Shown: one piece after another, positions 17,886-26,454 of the stretch
How positions within the stretch are numbered: the stretch's first letter is position 1
Layout of the letters: each line of letters begins with the position of its first letter
From: Streptomyces sp. NBC_01283
GTDB lineage: Bacteria; Actinomycetota; Actinomycetes; Streptomycetales; Streptomycetaceae
Direction: 5' to 3'
DNA length: 64,000 bases
Assembly (NCBI RefSeq): GCF_041435335.1
Contig: NZ_CP108430.1
Span: 4,557,501-4,621,500, forward strand
The notes under the pieces: model-generated
What the model saw: the letters and a program-made list of their open reading frames with translations, nothing else
Database searches by the model: none
What the model was told of the DNA's origin: nothing
Made by a program: the position numbers and the translations under genes

Positions 17886-19463
17886 TCAGCCGTCGGCGCC
17901 GGAGGAGTCGCCGCCCTCAGGTCCGCCGGTCACCGGCGGGTCCTCGCTCTCCGGGGAGCTGGGGTCGTCCGTCGGCTCGGTGGGCTCGTCCGTCGGCTCG
18001 GTGGGCTCACCCGTCGGCTGCGTCGGGTCGTCCGACGGCTCGGTCTCGGTCGGCGTCGTGGGCGCCGTCGGGCCGGTGGTGTTCGGCGCGGACGGGGTCC
18101 AGTCGCCCTGACCGCCGGAGCCGTCGCCGGGCGTCGCGGAATCGTCCGAGGTCTCCTCGTCCGCGCTCTTGCTCGGCTTCTTCGTCTCCGACTGCTTCGT
18201 CGGCGCCTTGGTCGGGGTGTCCTTGTCCTTCGTCTTGCCGTCGCCGGCCGTCAGCGCATACGCGACACCCACGGCGATCGCGATGACCGCGAGCACGGCG
18301 AGGATCCACACCTTGCCCCGGCCGCCGCCGTTCCCGTCGCGGTGACCGCCCTCGAAGCCGCCGTCGTCGCCGCCCGGCGGGCGCAGCATGGCGCCGGGGA
18401 TCTGCGCGGTGCCGGAGTCGCCCGGGTGCTGCATCGCGGTGGTGCCCGCGACGCCCATCGCCGGGGTGCTGCCGCCCTCGTGCATGCCCGCCACGTCGAC
18501 GGGGCCGGTGTTCCAGGTCCCGGTGTGGCTGCCCTGCTCGTGCAGCATCTGCAGCCCGTACTGGACCAGGCCGCGCATCTCCTCGGCCGTCTGGAACCGG
18601 TCGTCCGGGTCCTTGGCGAGCGAACGCATCACCAGGCCGTCCAGCTCCGGCGGCGACCCGTCCGAGGTCTCCGACGGCGGTACGGGGATGTCCTGGACGT
18701 GCTGGTAGACCACGGAGAGCGGCGTCTCACCGGTGAACGGGGGCCGCAGCGCGAGGAGTTCGTAGAGCAGACAGCCGGTCGCGTAAAGGTCGGAGCGGTG
18801 GTCGACCGCCTTGCCGAGTGCCTGCTCCGGGGAGAGGTACTGGGGCGTGCCCATGACCATGCCGGTCTGCGTCATCGTCGACTGCGCGCCGTGCAGCGCA
18901 CGGGCGATGCCGAAGTCCATCACCTTGACCGCGCCGGTGTCGGTGATGATCACGTTCGCGGGCTTGATGTCGCGGTGCACGATGCCGTGCTGGTGCGAGT
19001 ACGCGAGCGCCTCGAGCACCCCGGAGACGATGATCAGGGCCTGCTCGGGGCCCGGCGCCTCCGCGTTGAGCAGCAGATCGCGGATCGTCCGGCCCTCGAC
19101 GATCTCCATGACGATGTACGGGACGACGCTCGGCCCGACGACGTCCTCGCCGGAGTCGTAGACCGCCACCACCGCATGGTGGTTGAGCCCCGCCACCGAC
19201 TGGGCCTCACGCGTGAAGCGGGCCTTGGAGACCGGGTCCTCCGCGAGGTCGGAGCGGAGGAGCTTGACGGCGACCGTACGGCCGAGACGTACGTCCTCGG
19301 CCGCGAACACCTCCGCCATGCCGCCCCGGCCGAGTCTGTGGGTCAGCCGGTAACGGCCGTCTCCGACAAGTCCGCCGTTACCCCACAACTCCGGCGCGTC
19401 TGACATGCCGCCGCCACTCGCCTCGGGGTCGGACGGGCCCTGAGCGCGCTGCGTCTGTGCCAT
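17886..19463 (-). CDS. Membrane Ser/Thr protein kinase without PASTA domains
   Basis: 525 residues from ATG at 19463 (GAGGA about 5 bases upstream); longer in-frame starts would run into the divergent kinase gene. Hanks-type kinase: LGRGGMAEVF, Lys67 in VAVKLL, HRDIKPANVII, MDFGIARAL, and GTPQYLSPEQA. A cytoplasmic linker leads to one transmembrane helix near 383-405, then an extracellular tail of about 110 residues rich in Thr, Pro, Glu and Asp with repeated TEPTDEP units and no PASTA domain. It may sense the wall physically rather than through muropeptide binding. It is divergent from another kinase gene. Confidence 0.93.
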   Translation of the reverse strand: MAQTQRAQGPSDPEASGGGMSDAPELWGNGGLVGDGRYRLTHRLGRGGMAEVFAAEDVRLGRTVAVKLLRSDLAEDPVSKARFTREAQSVAGLNHHAVVAVYDSGEDVVGPSVVPYIVMEIVEGRTIRDLLLNAEAPGPEQALIIVSGVLEALAYSHQHGIVHRDIKPANVIITDTGAVKVMDFGIARALHGAQSTMTQTGMVMGTPQYLSPEQALGKAVDHRSDLYATGCLLYELLALRPPFTGETPLSVVYQHVQDIPVPPSETSDGSPPELDGLVMRSLAKDPDDRFQTAEEMRGLVQYGLQMLHEQGSHTGTWNTGPVDVAGMHEGGSTPAMGVAGTTAMQHPGDSGTAQIPGAMLRPPGGDDGGFEGGHRDGNGGGRGKVWILAVLAVIAIAVGVAYALTAGDGKTKDKDTPTKAPTKQSETKKPSKSADEETSDDSATPGDGSGGQGDWTPSAPNTTGPTAPTTPTETEPSDDPTQPTGEPTEPTDEPTEPTDDPSSPESEDPPVTGGPEGGDSSGADG

Positions 19464-19758
19464 CAGTCCTCGCCGTCGTTTCTGGTCGTGGTGCTCGGTG
19501 GTACCGGGGGAACCCCGCCGGGCCACGCTACAGCCTTCGCGCGGCACGGCGGTTCGAGGTGGACCGGACATCAAACCCGCCGAGTGCCCTCCCGAGCAAA
19601 CTTGTAACGCTTCCGAGACGCTTCTTGCGCGTACGGTCACGGAACGGGCATCGAGCTTGACGTGTCGGTGCCCTCGGGCAGACTTGGCCAGGAATAGCGG
19701 GAATCGATCACAGATCGCGGAGCCGTCCGGCACACCGCGCCGATGGGGGACGCACGAC
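19464..19758. other. Divergent intergenic region between two kinase genes
   Basis: 295 bases. I see no gene, strong palindrome or clear sigma-70-like promoter pair. GGGGGA at about 19745-19750 serves as the ribosome-binding site of the plus-strand kinase. Confidence 0.6.
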
Positions 19759-21390
19759 ATGAGCAGCCAGGACGGCGCACAGGGACGGTATGCGGGACGC
19801 TCGCTGGCCGGTGGCCGGTACCAGCTGCGCGATCTTCTCGGTGAAGGCGGCATGGCCTCCGTTCACCTGGCGTACGACTCGGTGCTCGACCGTCAAGTAG
19901 CGATCAAGACGCTTCACACCGAGCTCGGACGCGAACAGTCCTTCCGCGAGCGCTTCCGCCGCGAGGCCCAGTCGGTGGCCAAGCTCACGCACACGAACAT
20001 CGTGTCGGTCTTCGACACCGGCGAGGACGATCTTGACGGCGCGACCATGCCGTACATCGTCATGGAGTACGTGGAGGGCAAGCCGCTCGGCTCCGTGCTC
20101 GACGCGTCCGTCGCCCAGTTCGGCGCGATGCCCACCGACCAGGCGCTGAAGATCACCGCCGATGTGCTGGCCGCTCTTGAGATCAGCCACGAGATGGGCC
20201 TGGTCCACCGCGACATCAAGCCCGGCAACGTGATGATGACGAAGCGCAACGTCGTCAAGGTCATGGACTTCGGCATCGCCCGCGCCATGCAGTCCGGCGT
20301 CACCTCCATGACGCAGACCGGCATGGTCGTCGGCACCCCCCAGTACCTCTCCCCGGAGCAGGCCCTCGGCCGCGGCGTGGACGCCCGGTCCGACCTCTAC
20401 TCCGTCGGCATCATGCTCTTCCAGCTGACCACCGGGCGGCTGCCCTTCGAGGCGGACTCACCGCTGGCCATCGCGTACGCGCACGTCCAGGAGGAGCCGG
20501 TCGCTCCGTCCTCGATCAACCGCTCGCTGCCGCCGGCGGTCGACGCGATCATCGCCCGCGCGCTGAAGAAGAACCCGAACGAGCGCTTCCCGACCGCCGA
20601 GGCCATGCGCGACGAGTGCCTTCGGGTCGCGCAGTCCTTGCAGTCGGCCGCGCCGAGCATCGTGCCGGGCGCCCAGACCGCGAGCGGCGCGGGCGTCGGC
20701 GCCGCGGTCTTCCCGCCGGTCGACTCCTCGATGCCGCAGAGCGGCAGCGTCCAGACGCCGTACCAGTCGGGTCCGTACGGCCCGCCCACCCCGGCCCCGG
20801 GCCCCGTCACGCCGGGCTACGGCTACCCGCAGCAGGGTGGCTACCAGACCCCGGCGCCCGTGAACGCGTACGCCCCGCAGTCCGCGCAGACCCCGCCGCC
20901 GTACACCCTCTCGCCGCAGCAGCCGACGCAGACGTCGGCGCAGGGCGGCGGCTCTGGCGGCGGCAAGCGGAACATGCCGGTGATCGTGGGCTCGATCGTC
21001 GTCGCGCTGCTCGCCATCGGCGGCCTGATCACGGCGATGTCCATGGGCGGCGACGACGACAAGGGCGCCAAGGGCAAGGAGTCGAAGGCGCCGGTGGCGG
21101 GGCACCGCGGTCCGGACCGGTCGAAGACGATCGAGACCGAAGAGTGCACCGAGCCCGACACGGCGTACAACGACGAGACCAAGATCAAGGTCCCTGACTT
21201 CACGTTCCGGGACTGGCGTTCCGTGCAGAAGTGCCTGCAGGCGGCGGGCTGGCAGTTCGACAAGCGCACGGTGGACGAGAACACCTACGGGCAGGACACG
21301 GTCATGATGCAGTCCCCGAAGGAGGGCTCGGACATCGACCCGAAGGACGTGAACATCGAGTTCACCATCTCCACGGGCAACCCGGCCTGA
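19759..21390 (+). CDS. PASTA-containing Ser/Thr protein kinase, PknB-like
   Basis: 543 residues from the ATG at 19759. Kinase domain about 18-285 with LGEGGMASVH, Lys50 in VAIKTL, HRDIKPGNVMM, MDFGIARAM and GTPQYLSPEQA. A Pro/Gln-rich linker of about 100 residues follows, then one transmembrane helix (about 405-429) and a single extracellular PASTA-like domain (about 474-543, starting IKVPDFTFRDW) with a Cys pair near EECTEPD and VQKCLQ. A single PASTA unit is fewer than in the PknB homologue at 54132. Likely a wall-sensing kinase. Confidence 0.94.
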   Translation: MSSQDGAQGRYAGRSLAGGRYQLRDLLGEGGMASVHLAYDSVLDRQVAIKTLHTELGREQSFRERFRREAQSVAKLTHTNIVSVFDTGEDDLDGATMPYIVMEYVEGKPLGSVLDASVAQFGAMPTDQALKITADVLAALEISHEMGLVHRDIKPGNVMMTKRNVVKVMDFGIARAMQSGVTSMTQTGMVVGTPQYLSPEQALGRGVDARSDLYSVGIMLFQLTTGRLPFEADSPLAIAYAHVQEEPVAPSSINRSLPPAVDAIIARALKKNPNERFPTAEAMRDECLRVAQSLQSAAPSIVPGAQTASGAGVGAAVFPPVDSSMPQSGSVQTPYQSGPYGPPTPAPGPVTPGYGYPQQGGYQTPAPVNAYAPQSAQTPPPYTLSPQQPTQTSAQGGGSGGGKRNMPVIVGSIVVALLAIGGLITAMSMGGDDDKGAKGKESKAPVAGHRGPDRSKTIETEECTEPDTAYNDETKIKVPDFTFRDWRSVQKCLQAAGWQFDKRTVDENTYGQDTVMMQSPKEGSDIDPKDVNIEFTISTGNPA

Positions 21391-21418
21391 TCTGCCTCAG
21401 TCTCAGCCGCAGTAATCG

Positions 21419-21459
21419 ACGCGAAGGGCCCGGTCACAAGGCGACCGGGCCCTTCGCGT
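21419..21459. terminator. Bidirectional terminator, 17-bp stem
   Basis: 21419-21435 pairs perfectly with 21443-21459 around a 7-base loop, between convergent kinase and bpa genes; TTGTTT follows on the plus strand. Confidence 0.9.
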
Positions 21460-21472
21460 TGTTTCAGGAGGC

Positions 21473-22015
21473 TTAGAGGTAAGGCCCTCCGGTCCGTCCC
21501 GCGATGCCGCCGTCCTCTTCCTCCTCGCCGCCGCCCACGCCGGGCGGCAACGCGCGGCGCATCGACTCCAGTTGCGCCCGCGCCGCCATCTGCTGCGCGA
21601 AGAGGGCCGTCTGGATCCCGTGGAAGAGCCCTTCGAGCCATCCCACCAGCTGGGCCTGCGCGATACGCAGCTCGGCGTCGCTGGGCACTCCCTCGTCGGT
21701 GAAGGGGAGGGAGAGACGCTCCAGTTCCTCGACGAGCTCGGGGGCGAGACCGTCCTCGAGCTCCTTGACCGAACTGGCGTGGATCTCCTTGAGCCGCACT
21801 CGGCTCGCCTCGTCGAGAGGTGCCGCCCGCACCTCCTCGAGCAGCTGCTTGATCATGCTGCCGATGCGCATGACCTTCGCCGGCTGTTCGACCATGTCCG
21901 TCACCGGGACCTCGCGGGATTCGTCGTCTCCGCCGCCGCCGAGCGCCATTCCGTCCTGTCCAACGACCAGGACCTGGGGGCTCTCCGGCGACCTTTCGTT
22001 CCTCGGCATCTCCAT
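21473..22015 (-). CDS. bpa: Bacterial proteasome activator (Bpa/PafE)
   Basis: 180 residues of the family formerly called DUF2587: an acidic, Gly-rich N-terminal part, then a four-helix bundle (about 40-150, with MIKQLLEEVRAAPLDEASR and AQAQLVGWLEGLFHGIQTAL). The Bpa ring docks on the 20S proteasome and opens it for ATP-independent degradation of unfolded proteins. The extreme C-terminus GGPYL fits the penultimate-Tyr docking motif (GQYL in Mycobacterium). ATG at 22015 is chosen because the family begins near MEMPRNERSP; a start at 22081 would add 22 poor residues. Confidence 0.9.
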   Translation of the reverse strand: MEMPRNERSPESPQVLVVGQDGMALGGGGDDESREVPVTDMVEQPAKVMRIGSMIKQLLEEVRAAPLDEASRVRLKEIHASSVKELEDGLAPELVEELERLSLPFTDEGVPSDAELRIAQAQLVGWLEGLFHGIQTALFAQQMAARAQLESMRRALPPGVGGGEEEEDGGIAGRTGGPYL

Positions 22016-22135
22016 GCCGCCATTCTCTCGCACCCGTACGTCACACATCGGTGGTGCCCCCATTTGCCACTGATCCACCATGTACGGCCGTGGACGAAGG
22101 GCCCGTCCGTGTCGGCGTCTGCCGGTCCGTCCGGG

Positions 22136-22558
22136 TCAGCCCCGCCGCAGCCGCACGGCGAAGGACCCGAGACCGAGGCCGATGAGGACCAGGCCGCTGC
22201 CGAGCGGGAGCACGCGGAGGCCGGGCACAGCGGGCTGGGCGGCTGTCCGCCGGGTGATGTCGGACGCGGTGGTGGACTGACCCGGGGGCCGCACCGGCCG
22301 TACCGGCTGTACGGGCTCTGCGGGCTTCACGGCGGGTGTGGGGGCCTGCGTCGCCGGCCTGTGCGGCGGCAGGGGCGTCGCGGCCGACGGCGGGGGGTCA
22401 TCGCGGCCGGGCCTGGCACGGCCCTCCCCGGGGACGCTGCCGGCACGGGTCTCACGGGGTGAGGGCTCGACCGCGTACGCGAGGGAGCACGCGAAGGAGA
22501 CAGGTGCGACGGCGATCAGCACCGTCAGGATCAACAAGGGGCGAAGCCATGGAGTCAC
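22136..22558 (-). CDS. Small secreted or membrane-anchored Pro-rich protein, hypothetical
   Basis: 140 residues, not recognised as a named family. A signal peptide (residues 1-30, LLILTVLIAVAPVSFACSLAYA) is followed by about 75 residues rich in Pro, Ala and Arg, and a C-terminal hydrophobic helix (about 115-133) ending in RLRRG. That layout, export signal plus C-terminal anchor with positive tail, resembles sortase substrates, but no LPXTG- or LAXTG-type motif precedes the helix. GTG at 22558 has GGGAGGGAG 8 bases upstream. Function unknown. Confidence 0.7.
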   Translation of the reverse strand: MTPWLRPLLILTVLIAVAPVSFACSLAYAVEPSPRETRAGSVPGEGRARPGRDDPPPSAATPLPPHRPATQAPTPAVKPAEPVQPVRPVRPPGQSTTASDITRRTAAQPAVPGLRVLPLGSGLVLIGLGLGSFAVRLRRG

Positions 22559-22609
22559 CGCGCCGACTCCCTCCCGCTACCGGGTCGGAGAGATCACTGA
22601 AGCTTGGAT

Positions 22610-22632
22610 CAAGCGTCACATGGTGACGCTTG
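22610..22632. promoter_or_regulatory. 10-bp perfect inverted repeat
   Basis: CAAGCGTCAC-ATG-GTGACGCTTG lies 52-74 bases upstream of the GTG of the small Pro-rich gene on the minus strand. The short spacer and position suit an operator; the binding protein is unknown. Confidence 0.45.
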
Positions 22633-22645
22633 TCCGGCATCTCGA

Positions 22646-22677
22646 GTTCCCCGCGCCCACGGTGGGGCGCGGGGAAC
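22646..22677 (-). terminator. Terminator after quinone oxidoreductase gene
   Basis: A 13-bp perfect stem (22646-22658 with 22665-22677) and a 6-base loop, downstream of the minus-strand gene ending at 22745. Confidence 0.65.
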
Positions 22678-22717
22678 CGCGCGACAAGCCACGGATCACC
22701 CGCAGTCAACGGCAGCG

Positions 22718-22750
22718 CTCAGCGCCGGCCCTCAGCGCCGGCCCTCAGCG
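22718..22750. repeat. 13-bp tandem repeat reaching the oxidoreductase stop codon
   Basis: CTCAGCGCCGGCC at 22718 and again at 22731, then CTCAGCG at 22744. The stop (TCA on plus, 22745-22747) is in the gene-proximal unit and each other unit repeats it. Confidence 0.8.
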
Positions 22751-23722
22751 GACGAGCAGCACCTTCCCGATGTGGTTGCTCTCCTCCAGTACGCGATGGG
22801 CGGTCGCCGCGTCACTCATCGGCACCGTCTGGTCGACGATCGGGCGTACGTGTCCCGCGGCGATCAGCGGCCACACATGCTCCCGCACCGCGGCAACGAT
22901 CGACGCCTTCTCCTCGGCGGGCCGCCCGCGCAGCGATGTCGCGGTGACGGCGGCGCGCTTGGTGAGGAGTGCGCCGATGTTCAGCTCGCCCTTGGCGCCG
23001 CCCTGCATGCCGATGATCGCGAGACGACCGTTGGTGGCGAGGGACTGCACGTTACGGTCGAGGTACTTGGCGCCCATGTTGTCGAGGATGACGTCCGCGC
23101 CCGCTCGCTCGGTCGCGTTCTTGATCTCCTCGACGAAGTCCTGCTCGCGGTAGTTGATGAGGATGTCCGCGCCGAGCTCCGCGCAGAAGTCGAGCTTCTC
23201 CTTGGTGCCCGCCGTGACCGCCACCCTGGCGCCGACGGCCTTCGCCAGCTGGATCGCCATGGTCCCGATACCGCTGGAGCCGCCGTGCACGAGGAACGTC
23301 TCGCCGGGCCGGAGGTGGGAAATCATGAAGACGTTGGACCAGACCGTCGACGTCACCTCGGGCAGCGCGGCCGCGGTGACGAGGTCGACGCCCTCGGGCA
23401 CGGGCAGCAGCTGTCCGGCGGGGACGACGACCTGCTCGGCGTATCCGCCGCCGGCGAGCAGCGCGCACACCTCGTCGCCGATCTTCCAGCCGGAGACGCC
23501 CGGCCCGATGTCGGTGACGCGGCCCGCGCACTCGAGCCCCGGATACGGGGACGAGCCGGGTGGCGGGTTGTAGAAGCCCTGGCGCTGGAGCAGGTCGGCG
23601 CGGTTCACGGCGCTGGCCACGACGTCGACCAGCACCTCACCCTCACCGGGTACGGGATCGGGGACCTCGGCCCATACGAGCGCTTCGGGTCCACCGGCTT
23701 CGGGGATCGTGATCGCATGCAT
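22745..23722 (-). CDS. NAD(P)H-quinone oxidoreductase, zinc-less MDR family
   Basis: 325 residues of the medium-chain dehydrogenase family. The N-terminal GroES-like half has AVNRADLLQRQGFY and PGLECAGRV; the Rossmann half has the NADPH site VHGGSSGIGTMAIQLAKAVGARV near residue 150. There are no zinc-ligand cysteines, which points to the quinone oxidoreductase (PIG3/QOR) branch. It reduces quinones in the cytoplasm. The start ATG at 23722 is 7 bases after TAGCCT with no nearby ribosome-binding site, so a leaderless message is likely. A 13-bp tandem repeat covers its stop. Confidence 0.92.
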   Translation of the reverse strand: MHAITIPEAGGPEALVWAEVPDPVPGEGEVLVDVVASAVNRADLLQRQGFYNPPPGSSPYPGLECAGRVTDIGPGVSGWKIGDEVCALLAGGGYAEQVVVPAGQLLPVPEGVDLVTAAALPEVTSTVWSNVFMISHLRPGETFLVHGGSSGIGTMAIQLAKAVGARVAVTAGTKEKLDFCAELGADILINYREQDFVEEIKNATERAGADVILDNMGAKYLDRNVQSLATNGRLAIIGMQGGAKGELNIGALLTKRAAVTATSLRGRPAEEKASIVAAVREHVWPLIAAGHVRPIVDQTVPMSDAATAHRVLEESNHIGKVLLVR

Positions 23723-23729
23723 GCGGGCG

Positions 23730-23735
23730 AGGCTA
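23730..23735 (-). promoter_or_regulatory. -10 element for leaderless quinone oxidoreductase transcript
   Basis: TAGCCT on the minus strand, then 7 bases (CGCCCGC), then ATG. Confidence 0.45.
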
Positions 23736-23761
23736 CTCCCTGCGCATTCCGGCCGGTCCGT

Positions 23762-24883
23762 CTACGTGCGCAGGCCTCCGCGCGGCGGATTCGACCGGGC
23801 GTCGGGCGCCATCGGTGACGTCGGCGTCGCCCGCACGATGGTGATCAGACGGTCCATCAACTGCAGTTTCCCGACGGCCGGATCGTCGTACCCGAGCACC
23901 CGGTGTCCGCGCACGACACTGACGACCAGGTCGTCCGTCTCGCGCACGCCGAGCCCCACCTCGGCCTTTATCACCGGCCGCTCGACGAGATCGAGGCCGC
24001 TGCCCTGCTGGATCAGGTCCTCCATGACCATGCCCGCGCTGGGGCTGAGCACGGAGAGGCCGAGCAGCCGTCCCGCCGCGCTGGCGCTGGTGATCACCGC
24101 GTCGGCGCCGGACTGCCGAAGCAGCGGCGCGTTCTCCTCCTCGCGCACCGCGGCCACGATCTTCGCCGCGCGGTTCATCTGCCGGGCGGTCAGCGTGACC
24201 AGGACGGCGGTGTCGTCCCGCTGGGTCGCGATGATGATCTGCCGGGCGCGCTGCACCTCGGCACGCAGGAGGACATCGCTGCGCGTCGCATCGCCGATGA
24301 CGCCCGCATACCCCTCCGCTGTGGCGGCGTCGACGACCTTCGCGCTCGGGTCGACCACCACGATCTGCTCGGGCTTCAGACCGGTCGCGCAGACGGTCTG
24401 GATCGCCGAGCGACCCTTGGTGCCGAAGCCGACGACGACGGTGTGTTCACGCAAGTTGGACCTCCAGCGGTTCAGACGCCATTCCTCGCGCGTACGTTCC
24501 GTGAGTACTTCAAGGGTGGTACCGACCAGGATGATCAGGAAGAGCACGCGCAGCGGCGTGATCAGGAGGATGTTGCAGAGCCGCGCGCTGTCGCTGTACG
24601 GGACGATGTCGCCGTAGCCGGTGGTCGAGAGCGTGACGGTGGAGTAGTAGGCGGCGTCGAGGAAGTCGAGCCTGTCATCGGAGTTGTCGTGATAGCCGCC
24701 GCGGTCGATCCAGACGATGAAGGTCGTCAGGGCGAGCACCGCGAGCGCCATCAGCAGCCGCTTGCCGACCTGCAGCAGGGGCCGCTCGACAACCCGGCGG
24801 GGCAGCTTGATCCGGTGGGTGACGAGGTGTTCGTCGGGGTTGCGGGCGATGGCGTCGTGGCCGGGAAGTTTCACGTGAAACAC
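23762..24883 (-). CDS. TrkA-type potassium channel with RCK/TrkA-N domain
   Basis: 373 residues. Two transmembrane helices (about 45-63 and 107-125) flank a pore loop whose selectivity filter TTGYGD is intact near residue 88. A cytoplasmic TrkA-N Rossmann domain begins at TVVVGFGTKGRSAI near 149, with IGDATRSDVLL later, and a short TrkA-C-like end follows. Members conduct K+ under NAD(H) or nucleotide control in the cell membrane. The GTG start at 24883 overlaps the moeA stop by 13 bases, and codons 1-5 lie in the parS site, which fixes the residues FHVK. Confidence 0.92.
   Translation of the reverse strand: MFHVKLPGHDAIARNPDEHLVTHRIKLPRRVVERPLLQVGKRLLMALAVLALTTFIVWIDRGGYHDNSDDRLDFLDAAYYSTVTLSTTGYGDIVPYSDSARLCNILLITPLRVLFLIILVGTTLEVLTERTREEWRLNRWRSNLREHTVVVGFGTKGRSAIQTVCATGLKPEQIVVVDPSAKVVDAATAEGYAGVIGDATRSDVLLRAEVQRARQIIIATQRDDTAVLVTLTARQMNRAAKIVAAVREEENAPLLRQSGADAVITSASAAGRLLGLSVLSPSAGMVMEDLIQQGSGLDLVERPVIKAEVGLGVRETDDLVVSVVRGHRVLGYDDPAVGKLQLMDRLITIVRATPTSPMAPDARSNPPRGGLRT
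24868..24881. promoter_or_regulatory. parS chromosome-segregation site (exact)
   Basis: GTTTCACGTGAAAC is identical to the Streptomyces ParB-binding consensus. It lies across the overlap of the moeA stop codon and the start codon of the K+ channel gene. In Streptomyces such sites cluster around oriC, and ParB bound to them organises origins for segregation into spores. Confidence 0.92.
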
Positions 24884-26454
24884 TCCCCGGCCGGGTCTGT
24901 GCCCGCTTGAGATCCTGCTGGCGATCCCGCTTGCTTCCCTGCGTGTGCGGCTGCTTGGGCGGCTGCATCCGGCAGGGCCCAGGGGAGGTCGAGGACCTCC
25001 AGCTCCTGGCCCCGGCGCGCGCCGCCCGGCGGGACGACCGCGAGCCCGTCGGCCACCGCGATCCCGCGCAGCATCGCCGGACCGTTGTAGCGCAGGGGCA
25101 CGGCGTGATCGGCGTGGAGGGTGACGGGGACGAGGCGGGTGTCGTGCGGGTGCCCGTGGACGTCCTCGCGCAGAACCGCGGTGTACGGCGATGTGGCGGG
25201 GCGCCCCGAGAGCGTGCGCAGCAGGGGCTCGGCCAGGGTCAGCAGGCCGGAGACCGCGGCCAGCGGATTGCCGGGCAGGCCGACGAGGTGCTGGTCGGGG
25301 CGGATGCGGGCGAGCAGCATGGGGTGCCCCGGGCGCACCGCGACGCCGTCCACGAGGAGTTCGGCCCCGATGCGGCTCAGGGTGGGGTGGACGTGGTCGA
25401 CCGGGCCTGAGGCGGTGCCGCCGGTGGTGACGATGAGGTCGGCGGCGGAGGTGGTGATCGCCTGGTGGAGCGCCTCGGCGTCGTCACCGAGCCTGCGTAC
25501 GGCGATGACGTCCACGCCGAGCGAGCGCAGCCAGGGCGGCAGCATGGGCCCGAGCGCGTCACGGATGAGGCCCTCGTGGGGGAGCCCGTCGGTGAGCAAC
25601 TCATCGCCCAGGATCAGCACTTCGGCGCTGGGCCGGGGGATCACGGGCAGTTCGTCGTATCCGGCGGCTGCCGCGAGCCCGAGCACCGCCGGGGTCACCT
25701 GGGAGCCGGGCGGCAGGAGGTGCTCTCCGGAGCGGCACTCCTGGCCGCGGGGCCGGATGTCCTGGCCCTGCGTGACGTCACGCCGGGGGTGCAGACGCCC
25801 CTTGTCGTCGGTGAGGCCGTGCTCGCTGCGGATGACGGCGGTGGCCTCCTGCGGGATCCGCGCCCCGGTCGCGATGCGCACGGCTTCCCCGTCGGAGAGC
25901 GACTCAGGCCGCTCGTGCCCGGCAAGGATTCCGTCGGCCTGGACCTCCCAGGGGCCCGGCCCCGCGACGACCCAGCCGTCCATCGCGGAGGTGTCGAAGG
26001 AGGGGAGGTCGGTGAGGGCGACCAGGGGCGCGGCGAGAACGAGACCGAGCGCCTGCCCCAGGGGGACGGTGACGGGCGCGGCGGTGGAGGGCACTGGCCG
26101 CGGGGCACGCCCGGCAGCGGTGCGGGCCGCGGGCCAGGGGGTGGTCTTGGGGTCGTTGGGGTTGCCGGGTTCGCCGGGGTTGCCGGGGTTGGTGTTCGGG
26201 GTCGTCACTTGCCTTCGGGGGGCCGGGGCGGCGGATGCGGTGGGAGCGGGCGTGGCCGAGGCGTGGGGCCCGCTGTCCTGCCCTCTGTCGTGCCCTCTGT
26301 CGTGCCCCGCGTCGCCCGAGGCGTCCGGCGCGCCCCGGAGGCCACCGCCGACGGGCTCGTCGTCGGCGCGCCTGCCGGTCCTGCGGCCATGGTCGTCGTT
26401 CACCAGGGCGAGCGCCTCGTCGAGCTCGGCGTCCGGCGCGGGCTGCCCACTCAT
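24871..26454 (-). CDS. moeA: Molybdopterin molybdenumtransferase MoeA
   Basis: 527 residues. An unusual N-terminal extension of about 115 residues is rich in Asp, Gly, Pro and Arg and looks disordered. The MoeA fold follows: LPSFDTSAMDGWVV near 165, DIRPRGQECRSGEHLL, the MPT-binding block VTTGGTASGPVDHV, LPGNPLAAVSGLL and the C-terminal domain IV. It inserts molybdate into adenylylated molybdopterin. The ATG at 26454 overlaps the stop of the MobA-like gene as ATGA; reading further upstream would run through that gene in another frame. Its stop codon lies in parS. Confidence 0.92.
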   Translation of the reverse strand: MSGQPAPDAELDEALALVNDDHGRRTGRRADDEPVGGGLRGAPDASGDAGHDRGHDRGQDSGPHASATPAPTASAAPAPRRQVTTPNTNPGNPGEPGNPNDPKTTPWPAARTAAGRAPRPVPSTAAPVTVPLGQALGLVLAAPLVALTDLPSFDTSAMDGWVVAGPGPWEVQADGILAGHERPESLSDGEAVRIATGARIPQEATAVIRSEHGLTDDKGRLHPRRDVTQGQDIRPRGQECRSGEHLLPPGSQVTPAVLGLAAAAGYDELPVIPRPSAEVLILGDELLTDGLPHEGLIRDALGPMLPPWLRSLGVDVIAVRRLGDDAEALHQAITTSAADLIVTTGGTASGPVDHVHPTLSRIGAELLVDGVAVRPGHPMLLARIRPDQHLVGLPGNPLAAVSGLLTLAEPLLRTLSGRPATSPYTAVLREDVHGHPHDTRLVPVTLHADHAVPLRYNGPAMLRGIAVADGLAVVPPGGARRGQELEVLDLPWALPDAAAQAAAHAGKQAGSPAGSQAGTDPAGECFT

